Source: Winslowiella iniecta (GTDB taxonomy: Bacteria; Pseudomonadota; Gammaproteobacteria; Enterobacterales; Enterobacteriaceae). Taken from it: DNA of 64,000 nucleotides. Of the stretch, positions 9,632-24,271 are shown one piece after another; within the stretch, counting starts at the first letter, position 1, and the number at the start of each line of letters is the position of its first letter. The position numbers and the translations under genes were made by a program. The notes below the pieces were generated by a model that was not told the origin of the DNA, made no database searches, and was given only the letters and a program-made list of their open reading frames with translations. The stretch is taken from NCBI RefSeq assembly GCF_001267535.1, contig NZ_JRXE01000020.1:36691-100690 (forward strand). The letters run 5' to 3'.

Positions 9632-9655
9632 ACGGGCGTCGGGAACGACGCCCGT
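9632..9655. terminator. GC-rich hairpin between convergent setA and leuD
   Basis: A perfect 10-bp stem, ACGGGCGTCG paired with CGACGCCCGT around a GGAA loop, fills the 36-bp gap between setA (plus) and leuD (minus). No strong T-run follows on either strand, though TATTATTAA follows on the plus side. It probably works as a bidirectional terminator or RNA-stabilising end. It belongs to a family of near-identical palindromes in this window. Confidence 0.65.
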
Positions 9656-9664
9656 GCGATATTA

Positions 9665-10270
9665 TTAATTCAAAAATGCCGGCTGTCTGGTTTCGTATTC
9701 ACCAATTGCCGCATCATGCTGCAAAGTCAGGCCGATACTGTCGAGGCCGTTAATCATGCAGTGACGACGGAAGCTGTCGATCTCGAAGCTGTAGTGCCGA
9801 TCGCCTGCAATCACTTCCTGCTTTTCCAGATCGACGGTGAAGGTGATGCCCGGTTCAGCGGCCACTTTCTTAAACAGCTCATCCACCTGCTCTTCGCTCA
9901 GTTTTACCGGCAACAGCTGGTTGTTAAATGAGTTGCCGTAAAAGATATCGGCAAAGCTGGGTGCGATCACCGCGTGGAAACCGAAATCGGTCAGTGCCCA
10001 GGGCGCATGTTCACGTGAAGAGCCACAGCCAAAGTTTTCACGCGCCAGCAGAATACTGGCACCGTTGAATTCCGGCTTATTCAGCACGAAGTCAGGGTTC
10101 GGCTGCTGACCGGCATCATCCAGATAACGCCAGTCGTTAAACAGATGCACGCCAAAACCGGTGCGCGTCACTTTTTGCAGAAACTGCTTAGGAATGATGG
10201 CGTCGGTATCGACATTCGCCGCGTCCAGTGGCGCGACAATCCCGCTATGCTGAGTAAATTTGGTAGCCAT
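9665..10270 (-). CDS. leuD: 3-isopropylmalate dehydratase small subunit LeuD
   Basis: LeuD (201 residues) pairs with LeuC to isomerise 2-isopropylmalate to 3-isopropylmalate in leucine synthesis. The aconitase swivel-domain segment is plain: [16 protein letters not shown] near residue 18 and [15 protein letters not shown] near 78. Its start is 10 bp downstream of the leuC stop. It is the last gene of leuABCD, expressed under leucine control by the upstream attenuator. Confidence 0.97.
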   Translation of the reverse strand: MATKFTQHSGIVAPLDAANVDTDAIIPKQFLQKVTRTGFGVHLFNDWRYLDDAGQQPNPDFVLNKPEFNGASILLARENFGCGSSREHAPWALTDFGFHAVIAPSFADIFYGNSFNNQLLPVKLSEEQVDELFKKVAAEPGITFTVDLEKQEVIAGDRHYSFEIDSFRRHCMINGLDSIGLTLQHDAAIGEYETRQPAFLN

Positions 10271-10280
10271 AATATTTTCC

Positions 10281-14348
<4,068 letters not shown>

Positions 14349-14390
14349 CGTAATCGTCCTTCCTGAAGTCTGCCGTTTTTGCTACGAGCA

Positions 14391-14422
14391 TAAAAAAACC
14401 CGCGCATCGGCGCGGGTTTTTT
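14391..14422 (-). terminator. leu operon attenuator terminator
   Basis: On the minus strand a stem of ACCCGCGC and GCGCGGGT around a CGAT loop is followed by a run of seven T's, a strong intrinsic terminator. It lies between the leader peptide stop (14441) and leuA (14348), the position of the attenuator in E. coli and Salmonella. Ribosome stalling at leucine codons in leuL would favour an antiterminator. Confidence 0.93.
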
Positions 14423-14440
14423 AAGTTTTGCGAGTCTGAA

Positions 14441-14524
14441 TCAGTGATTGATTCCGCCCACAAGCCTACCGCGCAAATTGAATGCGTTTAGTAGTAGACC
14501 GAGTAGGCGGTTAGGACGAATCAT
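14441..14524 (-). CDS. leuL: leu operon leader peptide LeuL
   Basis: A 27-residue leader, MIRPNRLLGLLLNAFNLRGR followed by LVGGINH, is encoded just upstream of the attenuator. It resembles E. coli LeuL (28 residues). The control codons are CTA CTC for LL and CTA CTA CTA for LLL, mostly the rare CTA codon, so translation is very sensitive to charged tRNA-Leu. Two further leucines follow. The gene is short and would be missed by length-limited gene calling. Confidence 0.93.
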   Translation of the reverse strand: MIRPNRLLGLLLNAFNLRGRLVGGINH

Positions 14525-14558
14525 TGAATCAAACCCCGTAATATTTGTGTTGCTAATA

Positions 14559-14587
14559 TTGATACGTGGTTCAGCCTGCAATGTCAA
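14559..14587 (-). promoter_or_regulatory. leuLABCD promoter
   Basis: On the minus strand a perfect -35 TTGACA (14582-14587) is followed after 17 bp by TATCAA (14559-14564), matching 4 of 6 bases of the -10 consensus. Transcription would start near 14552, about 28 bases before the leuL ATG. The position agrees with the known E. coli leu promoter. Confidence 0.8.
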
Positions 14588-15288
14588 CCTTCTGCCTGAG
14601 ATCAATTATAGATTGCGGCTGAACAGGCTGAGTAAAATATTCTGCGGTTATTTAGGTTGGCAGAGGAATGGCAAAGCATAAGAAAAGCTCAGGGATACAT
14701 ACCTCATAAAATCAAAGCCTTACCAGCTGATTTTGTTGGTTAACTTATTGATAAATAGCTGTTTAGACGCAGGTGTCGCTAAAATCATTTAACACCCTTT
14801 AGTGATTATTACTGGAGAATTGTAGCGCCGGTTAATCAATGGGTAGCAGATATAACTATAAATTCGCTTCCCTGTGAAAGGCTTGTCTCTGATTATCGAT
14901 GAGTTAATTTTATTAAGAATGAGATCGCACTGTTAACACTATTTCTCGCAGCATAAACCGCTTTTGTTTGCTGACTCCTTTAGTGGAATTGTCGAGGCTA
15001 TTCCCTTTCCTCCAGATGCTTAATTTCGACATTAACCGGAGCGCGAACGTTTGGTGTTTGCCTGCTAACTTTTTCGCGGTTATGGTAACCACACAACTCT
15101 AACGAGAAATCAGCAAGGGCCTCGCGACCCTGTACCTGGGTTGTGGAAATGATTTCCACCGCCTGAGAATAAAACACAAGGTTCTGACTTCCTCTGGCAT
15201 CGTCTGTGCGACGCTTCACTTTGTTGCGCAGCATAAATGGCAAGTGATTGAGTCAAGGGAATCAGCACCTTAAGCCTGGAGGCAAAAA
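14588..15288. other. Intergenic region between leu promoter and ilvI; leuO absent
   Basis: In E. coli this gap holds the LysR-type regulator gene leuO. Here only about 700 bp separate the leu promoter from ilvI, too little for the roughly 945-bp leuO plus regulatory DNA, and no helix-turn-helix coding is seen. The first half is AT-rich. The second half should hold the ilvIH promoter and, by analogy, Lrp sites, but none could be placed with confidence. GGAGG at 15279-15283 is the ilvI ribosome-binding site. Confidence 0.6.
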
Positions 15289-17013
15289 ATGGAGATGTTG
15301 TCAGGAGCCGAGATGGTGGTCCGGTCGTTAATCGATCAGGGCGTAAAGCATGTGTTCGGTTATCCGGGCGGAGCGGTACTCGATATTTATGACGCTCTGC
15401 AAACGGTCGGCGGTGTTGACCATGTGCTGGTGCGCCATGAGCAGGGCGCGGTGCATATGGCCGATGGCTATGCACGTGCTACCGGTGAAGTCGGGGTGGT
15501 GCTGGTGACTTCCGGGCCTGGCGCGACCAATGCGATTACCGGGATTGCGACCGCCTATATGGATTCTATTCCGATGGTGGTGCTGTCGGGACAGGTTGCC
15601 TCGTCGCTGATTGGCTACGATGCATTCCAGGAGTGCGATATGGTCGGTATTTCGCGTCCTATCGTTAAACACAGCTTCCTGGTCAAACACACCGAAGATA
15701 TTCCTGGCGCGATAAAAAAAGCTTTCTGGCTGGCGTCCACTGGCCGCCCTGGCCCGGTGGTCATCGATCTGCCGAAAGATATTCTTAATCCGGCCAATAA
15801 ACTGCCTTACGCCTGGCCGGAATCGGTCAGTATGCGCTCCTATAATCCGAATACTCAGGGTCATAAAGGGCAGATTAAACGCGCGCTGCAAACGCTGTTA
15901 GCCGCGAAAAAGCCGGTGATTTATGCGGGTGGTGGCGTGATTAACTCAGCCTGTCACGATGAGCTGCGTGAGGTTGCCGAAAAACTGAATCTGCCGGTGA
16001 CCACCTCTCTGATGGGGCTGGGCGCATTCCCGGCGACGCACCGCCAGTCGGTGGGCATGCTGGGCATGCACGGCACCTATGAAGCCAATATGACGATGCA
16101 TAACTCAGATGTTATCTTCGCCGTTGGCGTGCGTTTCGACGACCGTACCACCAATAATCTGGCCAAATATTGTCCGAATGCCACGGTATTACATATTGAT
16201 ATCGACCCGACATCGATTTCAAAAACCGTTGCCGCAGACGTGCCGATTGTCGGTGATGCGAAACAGGTACTGGAGCAGATGCTGGAACTGCTGGCGCAAT
16301 CCGACGCGACGCAGAATTTTGACAGCCTGCGCGACTGGTGGCAGAGCATCGATCAGTGGCGTTCACGCAAGTGCCTGGAGTTCGATCGCACCAGCGATAA
16401 GATCAAACCACAAGCGGTGATCGAGACGATTTGTCGTCTGACGCACGGCGAAGCGTATGTGACGTCCGACGTTGGCCAGCATCAGATGTTTGCCGCGCTT
16501 TACTATCAGTTTGATAAGCCGCGTCGCTGGATTAACTCCGGTGGTCTGGGCACCATGGGCTTTGGCCTGCCAGCTGCGCTGGGCGTGAAGTTAGCGCTGC
16601 CGAATGAAACCGTGGTCTGCGTCACCGGCGATGGCAGTATTCAGATGAATATTCAGGAGCTGTCCACCGCGCTGCAATATGGCATTCCGGTGCTGGTGCT
16701 GAACCTGAATAACCGCTACCTCGGTATGGTGAAGCAGTGGCAGGATATGATCTATTCCGGACGCCATTCGCAATCCTATATGGAATCGTTGCCTGATTTT
16801 GTGCGCCTGGCGGAAGCCTATGGTCACGTTGGCGTGGCGATTAACCATCCGCAAGAGCTGGAAGAGAAACTGACCCACGCGCTGGAAGAACTGGCGAAAG
16901 GGCGTCTGGTATTTGTTGATGTTAACGTCGACGGCACTGAGCACGTTTACCCGATGCATATTCGCGGTGGTGGTATGGACGAGATGTGGCTGAGCAAAAC
17001 GGAGAGGACATAA
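15289..17013 (+). CDS. ilvI: Acetolactate synthase III large subunit IlvI
   Basis: IlvI (574 residues, as in E. coli) is the thiamine-diphosphate-dependent catalytic subunit that forms 2-acetolactate or 2-aceto-2-hydroxybutyrate. The N-terminal ThDP domain begins [13 protein letters not shown] with the catalytic Glu in [16 protein letters not shown] near residue 48. The C-terminal ThDP-binding motif is [15 protein letters not shown] near residue 445. A GGAGG site precedes the ATG. The stop is 2 bp before ilvH. Confidence 0.97.
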   Translation: MEMLSGAEMVVRSLIDQGVKHVFGYPGGAVLDIYDALQTVGGVDHVLVRHEQGAVHMADGYARATGEVGVVLVTSGPGATNAITGIATAYMDSIPMVVLSGQVASSLIGYDAFQECDMVGISRPIVKHSFLVKHTEDIPGAIKKAFWLASTGRPGPVVIDLPKDILNPANKLPYAWPESVSMRSYNPNTQGHKGQIKRALQTLLAAKKPVIYAGGGVINSACHDELREVAEKLNLPVTTSLMGLGAFPATHRQSVGMLGMHGTYEANMTMHNSDVIFAVGVRFDDRTTNNLAKYCPNATVLHIDIDPTSISKTVAADVPIVGDAKQVLEQMLELLAQSDATQNFDSLRDWWQSIDQWRSRKCLEFDRTSDKIKPQAVIETICRLTHGEAYVTSDVGQHQMFAALYYQFDKPRRWINSGGLGTMGFGLPAALGVKLALPNETVVCVTGDGSIQMNIQELSTALQYGIPVLVLNLNNRYLGMVKQWQDMIYSGRHSQSYMESLPDFVRLAEAYGHVGVAINHPQELEEKLTHALEELAKGRLVFVDVNVDGTEHVYPMHIRGGGMDEMWLSKTERT

Positions 17014-17015
17014 TT

Positions 17016-17510
17016 ATGCGTCGCATTTTATCAGTATTGCTGGAGAACGAATCCGGCGCATTGTCCCGCGTGGTTGGCCTGTTTTCACAGCGCGGCTATA
17101 ACATTGAAAGCCTGACGGTAGCGCCTACCGATGACCCGACGCTTTCACGTATGACGATTCAGACCGTCGGCGACGAGAAAGTGCTGGAGCAGATTGAGAA
17201 GCAGCTGCACAAACTGGTAGATGTGCTGCGCGTCAGCGAACTGTGCAAAGGCTCGCACGTTGAACGTGAAATCATGCTGGTGAAGATTCAGGCCAGCGGT
17301 TACGGCCGTGAAGAAGTGAAGCGCAGCGCAGAAATTTTCCGCGGGCAAATCATCGATGTTACGCCGACGCTTTACACGGTTCAGCTGGCGGGCACCAGTG
17401 ACAAGCTTGACGCCTTCCTCAACACGGTGCGTGAAGTCGCCGAAATTGTAGAAATCGCGCGCTCGGGGATTGTTGGCGTGTCGCGTGGTGGCGATCGCAT
17501 TATGCGCTGA
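17016..17510 (+). CDS. ilvH: Acetolactate synthase III regulatory subunit IlvH
   Basis: IlvH (164 residues; 163 in E. coli) activates IlvI and gives it valine feedback sensitivity. The N-terminal ACT domain, [20 protein letters not shown] and following, spans residues 1-75, with a second regulatory domain after it. The ATG at 17016 was chosen because it matches the family start and lies 2 bp after the ilvI stop. A longer in-frame start lies inside ilvI. Confidence 0.97.
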   Translation: MRRILSVLLENESGALSRVVGLFSQRGYNIESLTVAPTDDPTLSRMTIQTVGDEKVLEQIEKQLHKLVDVLRVSELCKGSHVEREIMLVKIQASGYGREEVKRSAEIFRGQIIDVTPTLYTVQLAGTSDKLDAFLNTVREVAEIVEIARSGIVGVSRGGDRIMR

Positions 17511-17541
17511 TTGACTGCTGTACAGTAGCGTATGAAGAATC

Positions 17542-17566
17542 AACCCGACTCCGGTCGGGTTTTTTA
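17542..17566 (+). terminator. ilvIH terminator
   Basis: An 8-bp stem AACCCGAC/GTCGGGTT with a TCCG loop followed by a T-run lies about 30 bp after the ilvH stop. It is a typical intrinsic terminator and separates ilvIH from cra. Confidence 0.9.
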
Positions 17567-17749
17567 TGGCTTACATAAATGTGGCTTAAGCATTCGGCGG
17601 AGAAAAACTTTTGTTAATCAGAGCCGCTAAGTCGATGAAAAGCGGTTGCTCACCACGGTTTTCTGCTGTTAGATGTAACAAATCTCTTATCCATGGCTAC
17701 GATATGGCTATTAATGCAGCGGTCGTAGCGACTGAAGTGTGGGGTTATT

Positions 17750-18760
17750 GTGAAACTGGATGAAATTGCGCGCCTTGCCGGTGTGTCGCGCACGACGGCC
17801 AGCTATGTCATTAATGGCAAAGCCAGGCAGTATCGTGTCAGCGACAAAACCGTCGAAAAAGTCATGGCGGTGGTGCGTGAGCATAATTACCATCCCAATG
17901 CGGTAGCGGCGGGACTGCGTGCGGGACGCACGCGCTCAATAGGACTGGTTATTCCCGATCTGGAGAATACCAGCTACACGCGCATTGCCAACTACCTCGA
18001 ACGGCAGGCACGTCAGCGCGGTTATCAGCTGCTGATCGCCTGTTCTGAAGATCTGCCGGAAAATGAGATGCGCTGTATCGAGCATCTGCTCCAGCGCCAG
18101 GTCGATGCGATTATCGTCTCTACCGCTTTGCCGCCAGAACATCCCTTTTATCAGCGCTGGATTAATGATCCGCTGCCGATTATTGCGCTGGATCGTGCGC
18201 TGGACCGCGAACATTTTACCAGCGTGGTCGGTGCCGATCAGGATGATGCCGAGATGCTGGCCGCTGAATTACGTAAGCTGCCGGTTAACAATGTGCTGTT
18301 TCTTGGCGCGCTGCCGGAACTTTCCGTAAGCTTTTTACGTGAGATGGGTTTCCGTCAGGCGTGGGAAGGCGACCCGCGTAATATCGACTTTATCTATGCC
18401 AACAGCTACGAACGTACCGCTGCGGCGGCACTGTTTGAAAACTATCTGCAAGACCATCCGATGCCTGATGCGCTGTTTACCACCTCGTTTGGTCTGTTGC
18501 AGGGTGTGATGGATGTGACGCTGAAACGTGAAGGGCGCTTGCCGATTGATTTGGCGATTGCCACCTTTGGCGACCATGAACTGCTCGATTTCCTTGAGTG
18601 TCCGGTGCTGGCGGTGGGGCAACGCCACCGTGACGTGGCGGAACGCGTACTGGAACTGGTGCTGGCCAGCCTCGACGAACCAAAAAAACCGAAACCGGGT
18701 TTAACTCGTATCCGGCGAAATTTGTTCCGCCGGGGTAAGTTAAATCGTAAGGTGACCTGA
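17750..18760 (+). CDS. cra: Catabolite repressor/activator Cra (FruR)
   Basis: This 336-residue LacI/GalR-family regulator (334 in E. coli) senses fructose phosphates and controls glycolysis and gluconeogenesis genes. The helix-turn-helix is at residues 1-25 ([22 protein letters not shown]), the hinge near 50-60 and the sugar-binding domain beyond. It starts with GTG at 17750, as in E. coli; the match to [13 protein letters not shown] decides the start. The C-terminal end differs slightly ([10 protein letters not shown]). Confidence 0.96.
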   Translation: MKLDEIARLAGVSRTTASYVINGKARQYRVSDKTVEKVMAVVREHNYHPNAVAAGLRAGRTRSIGLVIPDLENTSYTRIANYLERQARQRGYQLLIACSEDLPENEMRCIEHLLQRQVDAIIVSTALPPEHPFYQRWINDPLPIIALDRALDREHFTSVVGADQDDAEMLAAELRKLPVNNVLFLGALPELSVSFLREMGFRQAWEGDPRNIDFIYANSYERTAAAALFENYLQDHPMPDALFTTSFGLLQGVMDVTLKREGRLPIDLAIATFGDHELLDFLECPVLAVGQRHRDVAERVLELVLASLDEPKKPKPGLTRIRRNLFRRGKLNRKVT

Positions 18761-18764
18761 ATCG

Positions 18765-18788
18765 AAGGCAGCGAAAGCTGCCTTTTTT
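18765..18788 (+). terminator. cra terminator
   Basis: A perfect 8-bp stem AAGGCAGC/GCTGCCTT with a GAAA tetraloop and T-run begins 4 bp after the cra stop. This is a strong intrinsic terminator. Confidence 0.93.
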
Positions 18789-19201
18789 ACATCTATTAAT
18801 ATTTCGCCTGAAATTAAAAATTGGCTCAGGAATGTTCGTGGGATTTCAGAATGCTGGCAAAAGATTTACGTAAATTAAAGTAAGTATTGAAAATAACCAG
18901 CAAAGTCACTGAATTCCTCAACCGCCATAATCCGTTTTCCCGCTACTCTCAGGCGCCACGCGGCTACAGCCCTCTGTGCAAGCATTAAGAAATACCTTAA
19001 AATGCAAACCGGCTCGCAAAGTTTGCAAGTTAATTTATTCATGCCGAGACTGCTATTTTTTTGAGCATAATTAAATTTGATGTGAATTTTTTGTCATTAT
19101 TCATCGGCTTATTTTTTTGTTTTGGTTCAGGCAGGCTTTATTTTCAACTTTCCTTCCTTTTCTTCCTCTCAGAAATAATGCCTTCAGGCTGGTGCTGCGG
19201 C
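18789..19201. other. AT-rich intergenic region before the dcw promoter
   Basis: About 410 bp between the cra terminator and the mraZ promoter hold no convincing gene. The stretch is AT-rich, with T-rich runs near 19056-19120. A weak inverted repeat GCAAAC...GTTTGC (19002-19024) is visible, with no clear function. Confidence 0.6.
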
Positions 19202-19231
19202 TTGACAATGTTTTCCTTCGCTCCGTAAACT
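19202..19231 (+). promoter_or_regulatory. Pmra, main promoter of the division/cell-wall cluster
   Basis: A perfect -35 TTGACA (19202-19207) and a -10 TAAACT (19226-19231) are separated by 18 bp. They lie about 60 bp upstream of mraZ, in the position of the E. coli mra promoter that drives expression at least through ftsW. MraZ-type repeats follow directly downstream. Confidence 0.8.
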
Positions 19232-19238
19232 CTTTTCG

Positions 19239-19283
19239 TGGGAATTTGTGGTGTAAAGTGGTGATTAGGGGTAACTCGGGGGT
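19239..19283 (+). promoter_or_regulatory. MraZ operator, five repeats in 10-bp register
   Basis: Five G-rich pentamers occur exactly every 10 bp: TGGGA (19239), TGGTG (19249), TGGTG (19259), GGGTA (19269) and GGGGT (19279). Known MraZ operators are TGGGN direct repeats spaced by 5 bases upstream of mraZ, so this is the autoregulatory site. The last repeat lies 9 bases before the mraZ ATG and so also serves as its ribosome-binding site. Confidence 0.8.
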
Positions 19284-19292
19284 GAGACTGGC

Positions 19293-19751
19293 ATGTTCCG
19301 TGGGGCAACGTTAGTCAATCTCGACAGCAAAGGCCGGCTTGCCGTGCCAACGCGCTACCGCGAAACGCTGATCGGGGAATCACAGGGGCAAATGGTCTGC
19401 ACCATTGACCTCCACCAGCCGTGCCTGCTGCTTTATACCTTACCCGAATGGGAAATCATTGAACAAAAGCTGTCTCGCTTGTCCAGCATGAACCCTGCCG
19501 AACGTCGCGTTCAGCGACTGTTACTGGGTCATGCCAGCGAGTGCCAGATGGATAATGCAGGTCGTTTACTGCTGGCGAACACCCTTCGTCAGCACGCGAA
19601 CCTTACTAAAGAAGTGATGCTGGTTGGGCAGTTCAATAAGTTTGAGCTGTGGGATGAACAGACCTGGTATCAACAAGTCAAGGACGATATTGACGCTGAG
19701 CAGTCGACGCAGGAACCTTTATCTGATCGATTGCAGGATTTGTCGCTATAG
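19293..19751 (+). CDS. mraZ: Transcriptional regulator MraZ
   Basis: MraZ (152 residues, as in E. coli) is an AbrB/SpoVT-fold DNA-binding protein that represses its own dcw operon. Two swapped-hairpin repeats are visible, each with the DxxGRxxxP-type motif: [15 protein letters not shown] near residue 9 and [15 protein letters not shown] near 83. It is the first gene of the cluster and ends 2 bp before rsmH. Confidence 0.96.
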   Translation: MFRGATLVNLDSKGRLAVPTRYRETLIGESQGQMVCTIDLHQPCLLLYTLPEWEIIEQKLSRLSSMNPAERRVQRLLLGHASECQMDNAGRLLLANTLRQHANLTKEVMLVGQFNKFELWDEQTWYQQVKDDIDAEQSTQEPLSDRLQDLSL

Positions 19752-19753
19752 CT

Positions 19754-20695
19754 ATGCAGGATAATTTTAAACATACCACGGTGCTGTTAGATGAGGCGGT
19801 TAACGGTCTCAGCCTCAAGGATAACGGCATCTATATTGATGGCACGTTCGGGCGCGGAGGACATTCGCGCCTGATTCTTTCTCAACTGGGAGAGCAGGGT
19901 CGTCTCTACGCCATTGACCGTGATCCGCAAGCTATCGCAGCCGCTGCAGAAATAACCGATCCACGTTTTAACATCATTCATGGCCCGTTCTCTGCGTTGG
20001 CAGAGTATGTGGAAGCGCTGGGCTTAACCGGCAAGATTGACGGTATTTTACTCGACCTGGGCGTTTCATCGCCACAGCTTGATGATGCTGAGCGCGGATT
20101 TTCGTTTATGCGTGACGGGCCACTGGATATGCGTATGGACCCGACGCGCGGTCACTCCGCAGCCGAATGGTTGTTGCAGGCTGAAGAGAGCGATATCGCT
20201 TTTGTGCTGAAGACATTTGGTGAAGAGCGTTTTGCCAGGCGCATTGCCCGCGCCATCGTCGAACGTAACCGTGAACAGCCGATGACGCGCACCAAAGAGC
20301 TGGCCGATGTGATTTACGCGGCCACGCCGGTAAAAGACAAGTTCAAGCATCCGGCCACCCGCAGTTTCCAGGCGATTCGCATCTGGGTTAACAGCGAGCT
20401 GGAAGAGATTGAACTGGCGCTGAAAGGCGCGCTGATCGCACTGGCACCGTCCGGACGCTTATCGGTGATTAGTTTCCACTCGCTGGAAGACCGCATTGTT
20501 AAGCGCTTTATGCGTGAACAAAGCCGCGGTCCGCAGGTTCCGGCTGGTATTCCAATGACCGAAGCGCAATTGGCCAGTCTCGGTGGCCGTCAGCTGAAAG
20601 CGCTGGGCAAGATGATGCCAGGTGAAGCGGAAGTTGGCGAAAATCCACGCGCACGTAGCTCAGTGCTGCGTATTGCTGAAAGGACCGCAACGTGA
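19754..20695 (+). CDS. rsmH: 16S rRNA m4C1402 methyltransferase RsmH (MraW)
   Basis: RsmH (313 residues, identical length to E. coli) N4-methylates C1402 of 16S rRNA with S-adenosylmethionine. The SAM-binding region [16 protein letters not shown] is near residue 28 and [13 protein letters not shown] near 100. The conserved [10 protein letters not shown] and [11 protein letters not shown] follow. The stop overlaps the ftsL GTG by 4 bp. Confidence 0.97.
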   Translation: MQDNFKHTTVLLDEAVNGLSLKDNGIYIDGTFGRGGHSRLILSQLGEQGRLYAIDRDPQAIAAAAEITDPRFNIIHGPFSALAEYVEALGLTGKIDGILLDLGVSSPQLDDAERGFSFMRDGPLDMRMDPTRGHSAAEWLLQAEESDIAFVLKTFGEERFARRIARAIVERNREQPMTRTKELADVIYAATPVKDKFKHPATRSFQAIRIWVNSELEEIELALKGALIALAPSGRLSVISFHSLEDRIVKRFMREQSRGPQVPAGIPMTEAQLASLGGRQLKALGKMMPGEAEVGENPRARSSVLRIAERTAT

Positions 20696-21015
20696 TTGGC
20701 AACGAGCGCCACAGTTTACCCGGAGTTATCGGCGGCGATCTGCTCCGTCACGGAAAGATTCCGTTAATCCTGGTGATTGCGGTGCTGGTTTCGGCGGTTC
20801 TGGTGGTGACCACAGCCCATAAGACCCGCCTGCTGACGGCGCAGCGTGAACAATTAGTGCTGGAACGGGATGCGCTGGATATTGAGTGGCGCAACCTGAT
20901 TCTGGAAGAAAATGCCCTGGGCGATCATAGCCGGGTTGAGCGCACGTCCACCGAGAAGCTGCAGATGCAGCATGTCGATCCGGCGCAGGAAAATATAGTG
21001 GTACAGCAACAATAA
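20692..21015 (+). CDS. ftsL: Cell division protein FtsL
   Basis: FtsL is a bitopic division protein that links FtsQ and FtsB to FtsWI. This copy has 107 residues, against 121 in E. coli. The cytoplasmic N-terminus is shorter, starting at [18 protein letters not shown]. One transmembrane helix (about 26-45) is followed by a coiled coil with the strongly conserved [20 protein letters not shown]. The GTG at 20692 overlaps the rsmH stop; no upstream start in this frame fits better. Confidence 0.94.
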   Translation: MIGNERHSLPGVIGGDLLRHGKIPLILVIAVLVSAVLVVTTAHKTRLLTAQREQLVLERDALDIEWRNLILEENALGDHSRVERTSTEKLQMQHVDPAQENIVVQQQ

Positions 21016-21030
21016 GGAACCACGGACTCA

Positions 21031-22797
21031 ATGAGAGCCGCAACCAAGACGCTTAAATTGAAAAAACAGGAAGAGAAGGCCAGCTTTGTAAGCTGGCGCT
21101 TTGCGTTGCTGTGCGGTTGTATTTTACTGGCTCTGACAGGCTTGCTGCTGCGTGTGGCTTATTTACAGGTGATTAACCCGGATAAGCTGGTACGTGAAGG
21201 GGATATGCGCTCGCTGCGCGTGCAGGCGATTCCGACCGCACGTGGGATGATCAGCGATCGCGCCGGGCGTCCGTTAGCGGTCAGCGTGCCGGTCAACGCC
21301 ATCTGGGCCGATCCGAAAGAGCTGCATGACCATGGCGGCATTACCCTCGACAGCCGCTGGAAAGCGCTGTCCGATGCGCTGTCAATTCCGCTCGATCAAC
21401 TGGCGAGTCGGGTGAATGCCAACCCGAAAGGGCGCTTTGTCTATCTGGCTCGCCAGGTGAATCCGGCGATTGGCGACTACATCAAAAAACTGAAACTGCC
21501 TGGCATTCATCTGCGCGAAGAGTCGCGTCGTTACTATCCCGCCGGGCAGGTCACCTCACATCTGATTGGTTTTACCAATATCGATGGTCAGGGTATCGAA
21601 GGCGTGGAAAAAAGCTTCGATAAATGGCTGACTGGCCAGCCCGGCGAACGTATCGTGCGTAAAGATCGTTTTGGGCGCGTAATCGAAGATATCTCCTCGG
21701 TGGACAGTCAGGCAGCCCATAACCTGGCGTTAAGCATTGACGAGCGCCTGCAAGCGCTGGTTTACCGCGAGCTGAACAATGCCGTGGCGTTTAACAAAGC
21801 CGAATCCGGTACTGCGGTGCTGGTGGATGTGAATACCGGCGAAGTGCTGGCGATGGCTAACAGCCCGGCCTATAACCCGAATAACCTCAGCGGTACGCCG
21901 AAAGATGTAATGCGTAACCGTGCCATCACCGATATCTTCGAACCGGGTTCAACGGTGAAGCCGATGGTGGTGATGACCGCGCTGCAACGTGGCGTGGTGA
22001 AAGAGAATACCGTACTGAATACCGTGCCGTACCGCGTCAATGGTCATGAGATCAAAGACGTGGCGCGCTACAGCGAATTGACCCTGACCGGGGTTCTGCA
22101 GAAATCGAGTAACGTCGGTGTTTCAAAGCTGGCGTTAGCGATGCCGTCCTCAGCGTTAGTAGATACTTACGCGCGCTTTGGATTGGGTAAGGCGACCAAT
22201 TTGGGGTTGGTCGGAGAAAGCAGTGGCTTATATCCTCAAAAACAACGGTGGTCTGACATAGAGAGGGCCACCTTCTCTTTCGGCTACGGGCTAATGGTAA
22301 CCCCGTTACAGTTAGCGCGAGTCTACGCAACCATTGGCAGCTATGGCATTGCCCGTCCGCTGTCGATTACCAAAGTTGACCCGCCGGTCAATGGCGAACG
22401 CGTCTTCCCTGAACCGCTGGTGAAAACTGTGGTGCATATGATGGAGAGCGTGGCGTTGCCAGGCGGCGGCGGCGTAAAAGCGGCAATTAAAGGTTATCGC
22501 ATTGCGATTAAGACCGGTACCGCGAAAAAAGTCGGCCCTGATGGTCGCTACGTCAATAAATATATTGCTTATACCGCGGGCGTTGCGCCTGCGAGCCATC
22601 CTCGTTTTGCGCTGGTGGTGGTGATTAACGATCCACAGGCCGGTAAATATTATGGTGGTGCGGTTTCTGCACCGGTGTTTGGCGCCATCATGGGCGGCGT
22701 ATTGCGCACCATGAACGTCGAGCCGGATGCGCTGCCGACCACGGACAAAAACGATGTGGTACTTAACAAGAAAGAGGGATCAGGTGACAGATCGTAA
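21031..22797 (+). CDS. ftsI: Septal peptidoglycan transpeptidase FtsI (PBP3)
   Basis: FtsI (588 residues, the E. coli length) crosslinks septal peptidoglycan. One N-terminal membrane helix (about 25-45) is followed by the class B PBP pedestal and the transpeptidase domain. The catalytic serine is S307 in STVK, with the SSN motif near 360 and KTGTAKK near 494. The gene is 15 bp after ftsL, and its 3' end overlaps murE by 14 bp. Confidence 0.97.
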   Translation: MRAATKTLKLKKQEEKASFVSWRFALLCGCILLALTGLLLRVAYLQVINPDKLVREGDMRSLRVQAIPTARGMISDRAGRPLAVSVPVNAIWADPKELHDHGGITLDSRWKALSDALSIPLDQLASRVNANPKGRFVYLARQVNPAIGDYIKKLKLPGIHLREESRRYYPAGQVTSHLIGFTNIDGQGIEGVEKSFDKWLTGQPGERIVRKDRFGRVIEDISSVDSQAAHNLALSIDERLQALVYRELNNAVAFNKAESGTAVLVDVNTGEVLAMANSPAYNPNNLSGTPKDVMRNRAITDIFEPGSTVKPMVVMTALQRGVVKENTVLNTVPYRVNGHEIKDVARYSELTLTGVLQKSSNVGVSKLALAMPSSALVDTYARFGLGKATNLGLVGESSGLYPQKQRWSDIERATFSFGYGLMVTPLQLARVYATIGSYGIARPLSITKVDPPVNGERVFPEPLVKTVVHMMESVALPGGGGVKAAIKGYRIAIKTGTAKKVGPDGRYVNKYIAYTAGVAPASHPRFALVVVINDPQAGKYYGGAVSAPVFGAIMGGVLRTMNVEPDALPTTDKNDVVLNKKEGSGDRS

Positions 22798-24271
22798 CTT
22801 GCGCGACCTACTGGCTCCGTGGGTGCCCGGCGCACCGGAGCGTCCGCTTCGTGAAATGACACTGGATAGCCGCCAGGCGGCATCCGGCGATCTGTTTGTG
22901 GCGATTGCCGGCCATCAGGCCGATGGACGACGTTTTATTCCGCAGGCTATCGCTCAGGGTGTGGCGGCGGTGATTGCTGAAGCTGATGGCGTCGCAGAAG
23001 ATGGTCATATCGCCGAAATGCACGGCGTGCCGGTGATTTACCTGGCGCAGCTGCCACAGCGCCTCTCGGCACTGGCCGGACGTTTTTACCAGCAGCCAGG
23101 CGAGCAACTGCGTCTGATTGGCGTGACCGGAACCAACGGTAAAACCACAACTACCCAGTTGCTGGCGCAGTGGGCCAATCTGCTGGGTGAAACCGGTGCG
23201 GTGATGGGCACTGTCGGTAACGGCCTGTATGGTCAACTGGTATCGACAGAAAATACCACCGGTTCCGCAGTAGATGTTCAGCACGTGCTGCATTCACTGG
23301 TGGAAAAGGGCGCGACCGTGGCAGCGATGGAAGTTTCCTCCCACGGGCTGGTGCAGCATCGCGTTGCGGCGCTGCCGTTTGCCGCTGCTGCTTTTACCAA
23401 TCTCAGTCGCGATCACCTGGATTATCATGGTGATATGACGCGCTATGAGGCCGCCAAATGGCTGCTGTTCTCTGAGCACCAGGTCGGCCAGATGATTATT
23501 AATGCGGATGACGAAGTGGGGTATCGCTGGTTGCAAAACCTGCCGGATGCCGTTGCCGTCACCATGGAAAACAACTTGCAGCCGGGCTGCCGTGGTCGCT
23601 GGCTGAAAGCCATCGGGATCAACTATCACGACAACGGCTTCTCGGTAACTTTTGAATCCAGCTGGGGTAATGGCGTTATCGACAGCCGCCTGATGGGCGC
23701 ATTTAACGTCAGCAACCTGCTGGTGGCGCTGGCGACTTTACTGTCGCTGGGCTATCCGTTGACCGAACTGATCGCTACCGCCAATCAGTTGCAGCCAGTT
23801 TGTGGTCGCATGGAAGTGTTCAGTGCGCCGGGCAAAGCGACGGTGGTAGTGGATTATGCTCACACCCCGGATGCGCTGGAGAAAGCGCTGGAAGCGGCGC
23901 GCCTGCACTGTAAAGGCCAGCTGTGGTGTGTGTTCGGCTGTGGCGGCGACCGCGATAAAGGTAAGCGCCCACTAATGGGAGCGATTGCCGAGCAGTTCTC
24001 CGACGTGGTGGTGATTACTGATGACAACCCGCGCGGTGAAGAACCGGCGGCAATTGTTGAAGGTATTCTTTCCGGCTTACTTGATGCAGGCCGCGCACGG
24101 GTAGTGCACGGGCGTGCGCAAGCGGTCACTAACGTCATTATGCAGGCGCAGGAAGATGACGTGGTGGTGGTGGCCGGTAAGGGCCACGAAGATTATCAGC
24201 TGGTCGGCAATCGCCGACTGGATTACTCCGATCGTGTGACGGTCGCCCGCTTGTTAGGAGTGGTGGCATGA
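22784..24271 (+). CDS. murE: UDP-MurNAc-tripeptide synthetase MurE
   Basis: MurE (495 residues, as in E. coli) adds meso-diaminopimelate to UDP-MurNAc-L-Ala-D-Glu. ATP-binding GTNGKTTTT is near residue 115, and DDNPR near 410 is the signature of mDAP rather than lysine specificity. The start is the GTG at 22784 ([10 protein letters not shown]), inside the end of ftsI. The stop overlaps murF by 4 bp. Confidence 0.96.
   Translation: MTDRNLRDLLAPWVPGAPERPLREMTLDSRQAASGDLFVAIAGHQADGRRFIPQAIAQGVAAVIAEADGVAEDGHIAEMHGVPVIYLAQLPQRLSALAGRFYQQPGEQLRLIGVTGTNGKTTTTQLLAQWANLLGETGAVMGTVGNGLYGQLVSTENTTGSAVDVQHVLHSLVEKGATVAAMEVSSHGLVQHRVAALPFAAAAFTNLSRDHLDYHGDMTRYEAAKWLLFSEHQVGQMIINADDEVGYRWLQNLPDAVAVTMENNLQPGCRGRWLKAIGINYHDNGFSVTFESSWGNGVIDSRLMGAFNVSNLLVALATLLSLGYPLTELIATANQLQPVCGRMEVFSAPGKATVVVDYAHTPDALEKALEAARLHCKGQLWCVFGCGGDRDKGKRPLMGAIAEQFSDVVVITDDNPRGEEPAAIVEGILSGLLDAGRARVVHGRAQAVTNVIMQAQEDDVVVVAGKGHEDYQLVGNRRLDYSDRVTVARLLGVVA

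Noticed and set aside
14998..15243. An 81-codon minus-strand frame upstream of ilvI
   Set aside because: It has no recognised family, no good start signal, and lies where the ilvIH promoter region is expected.
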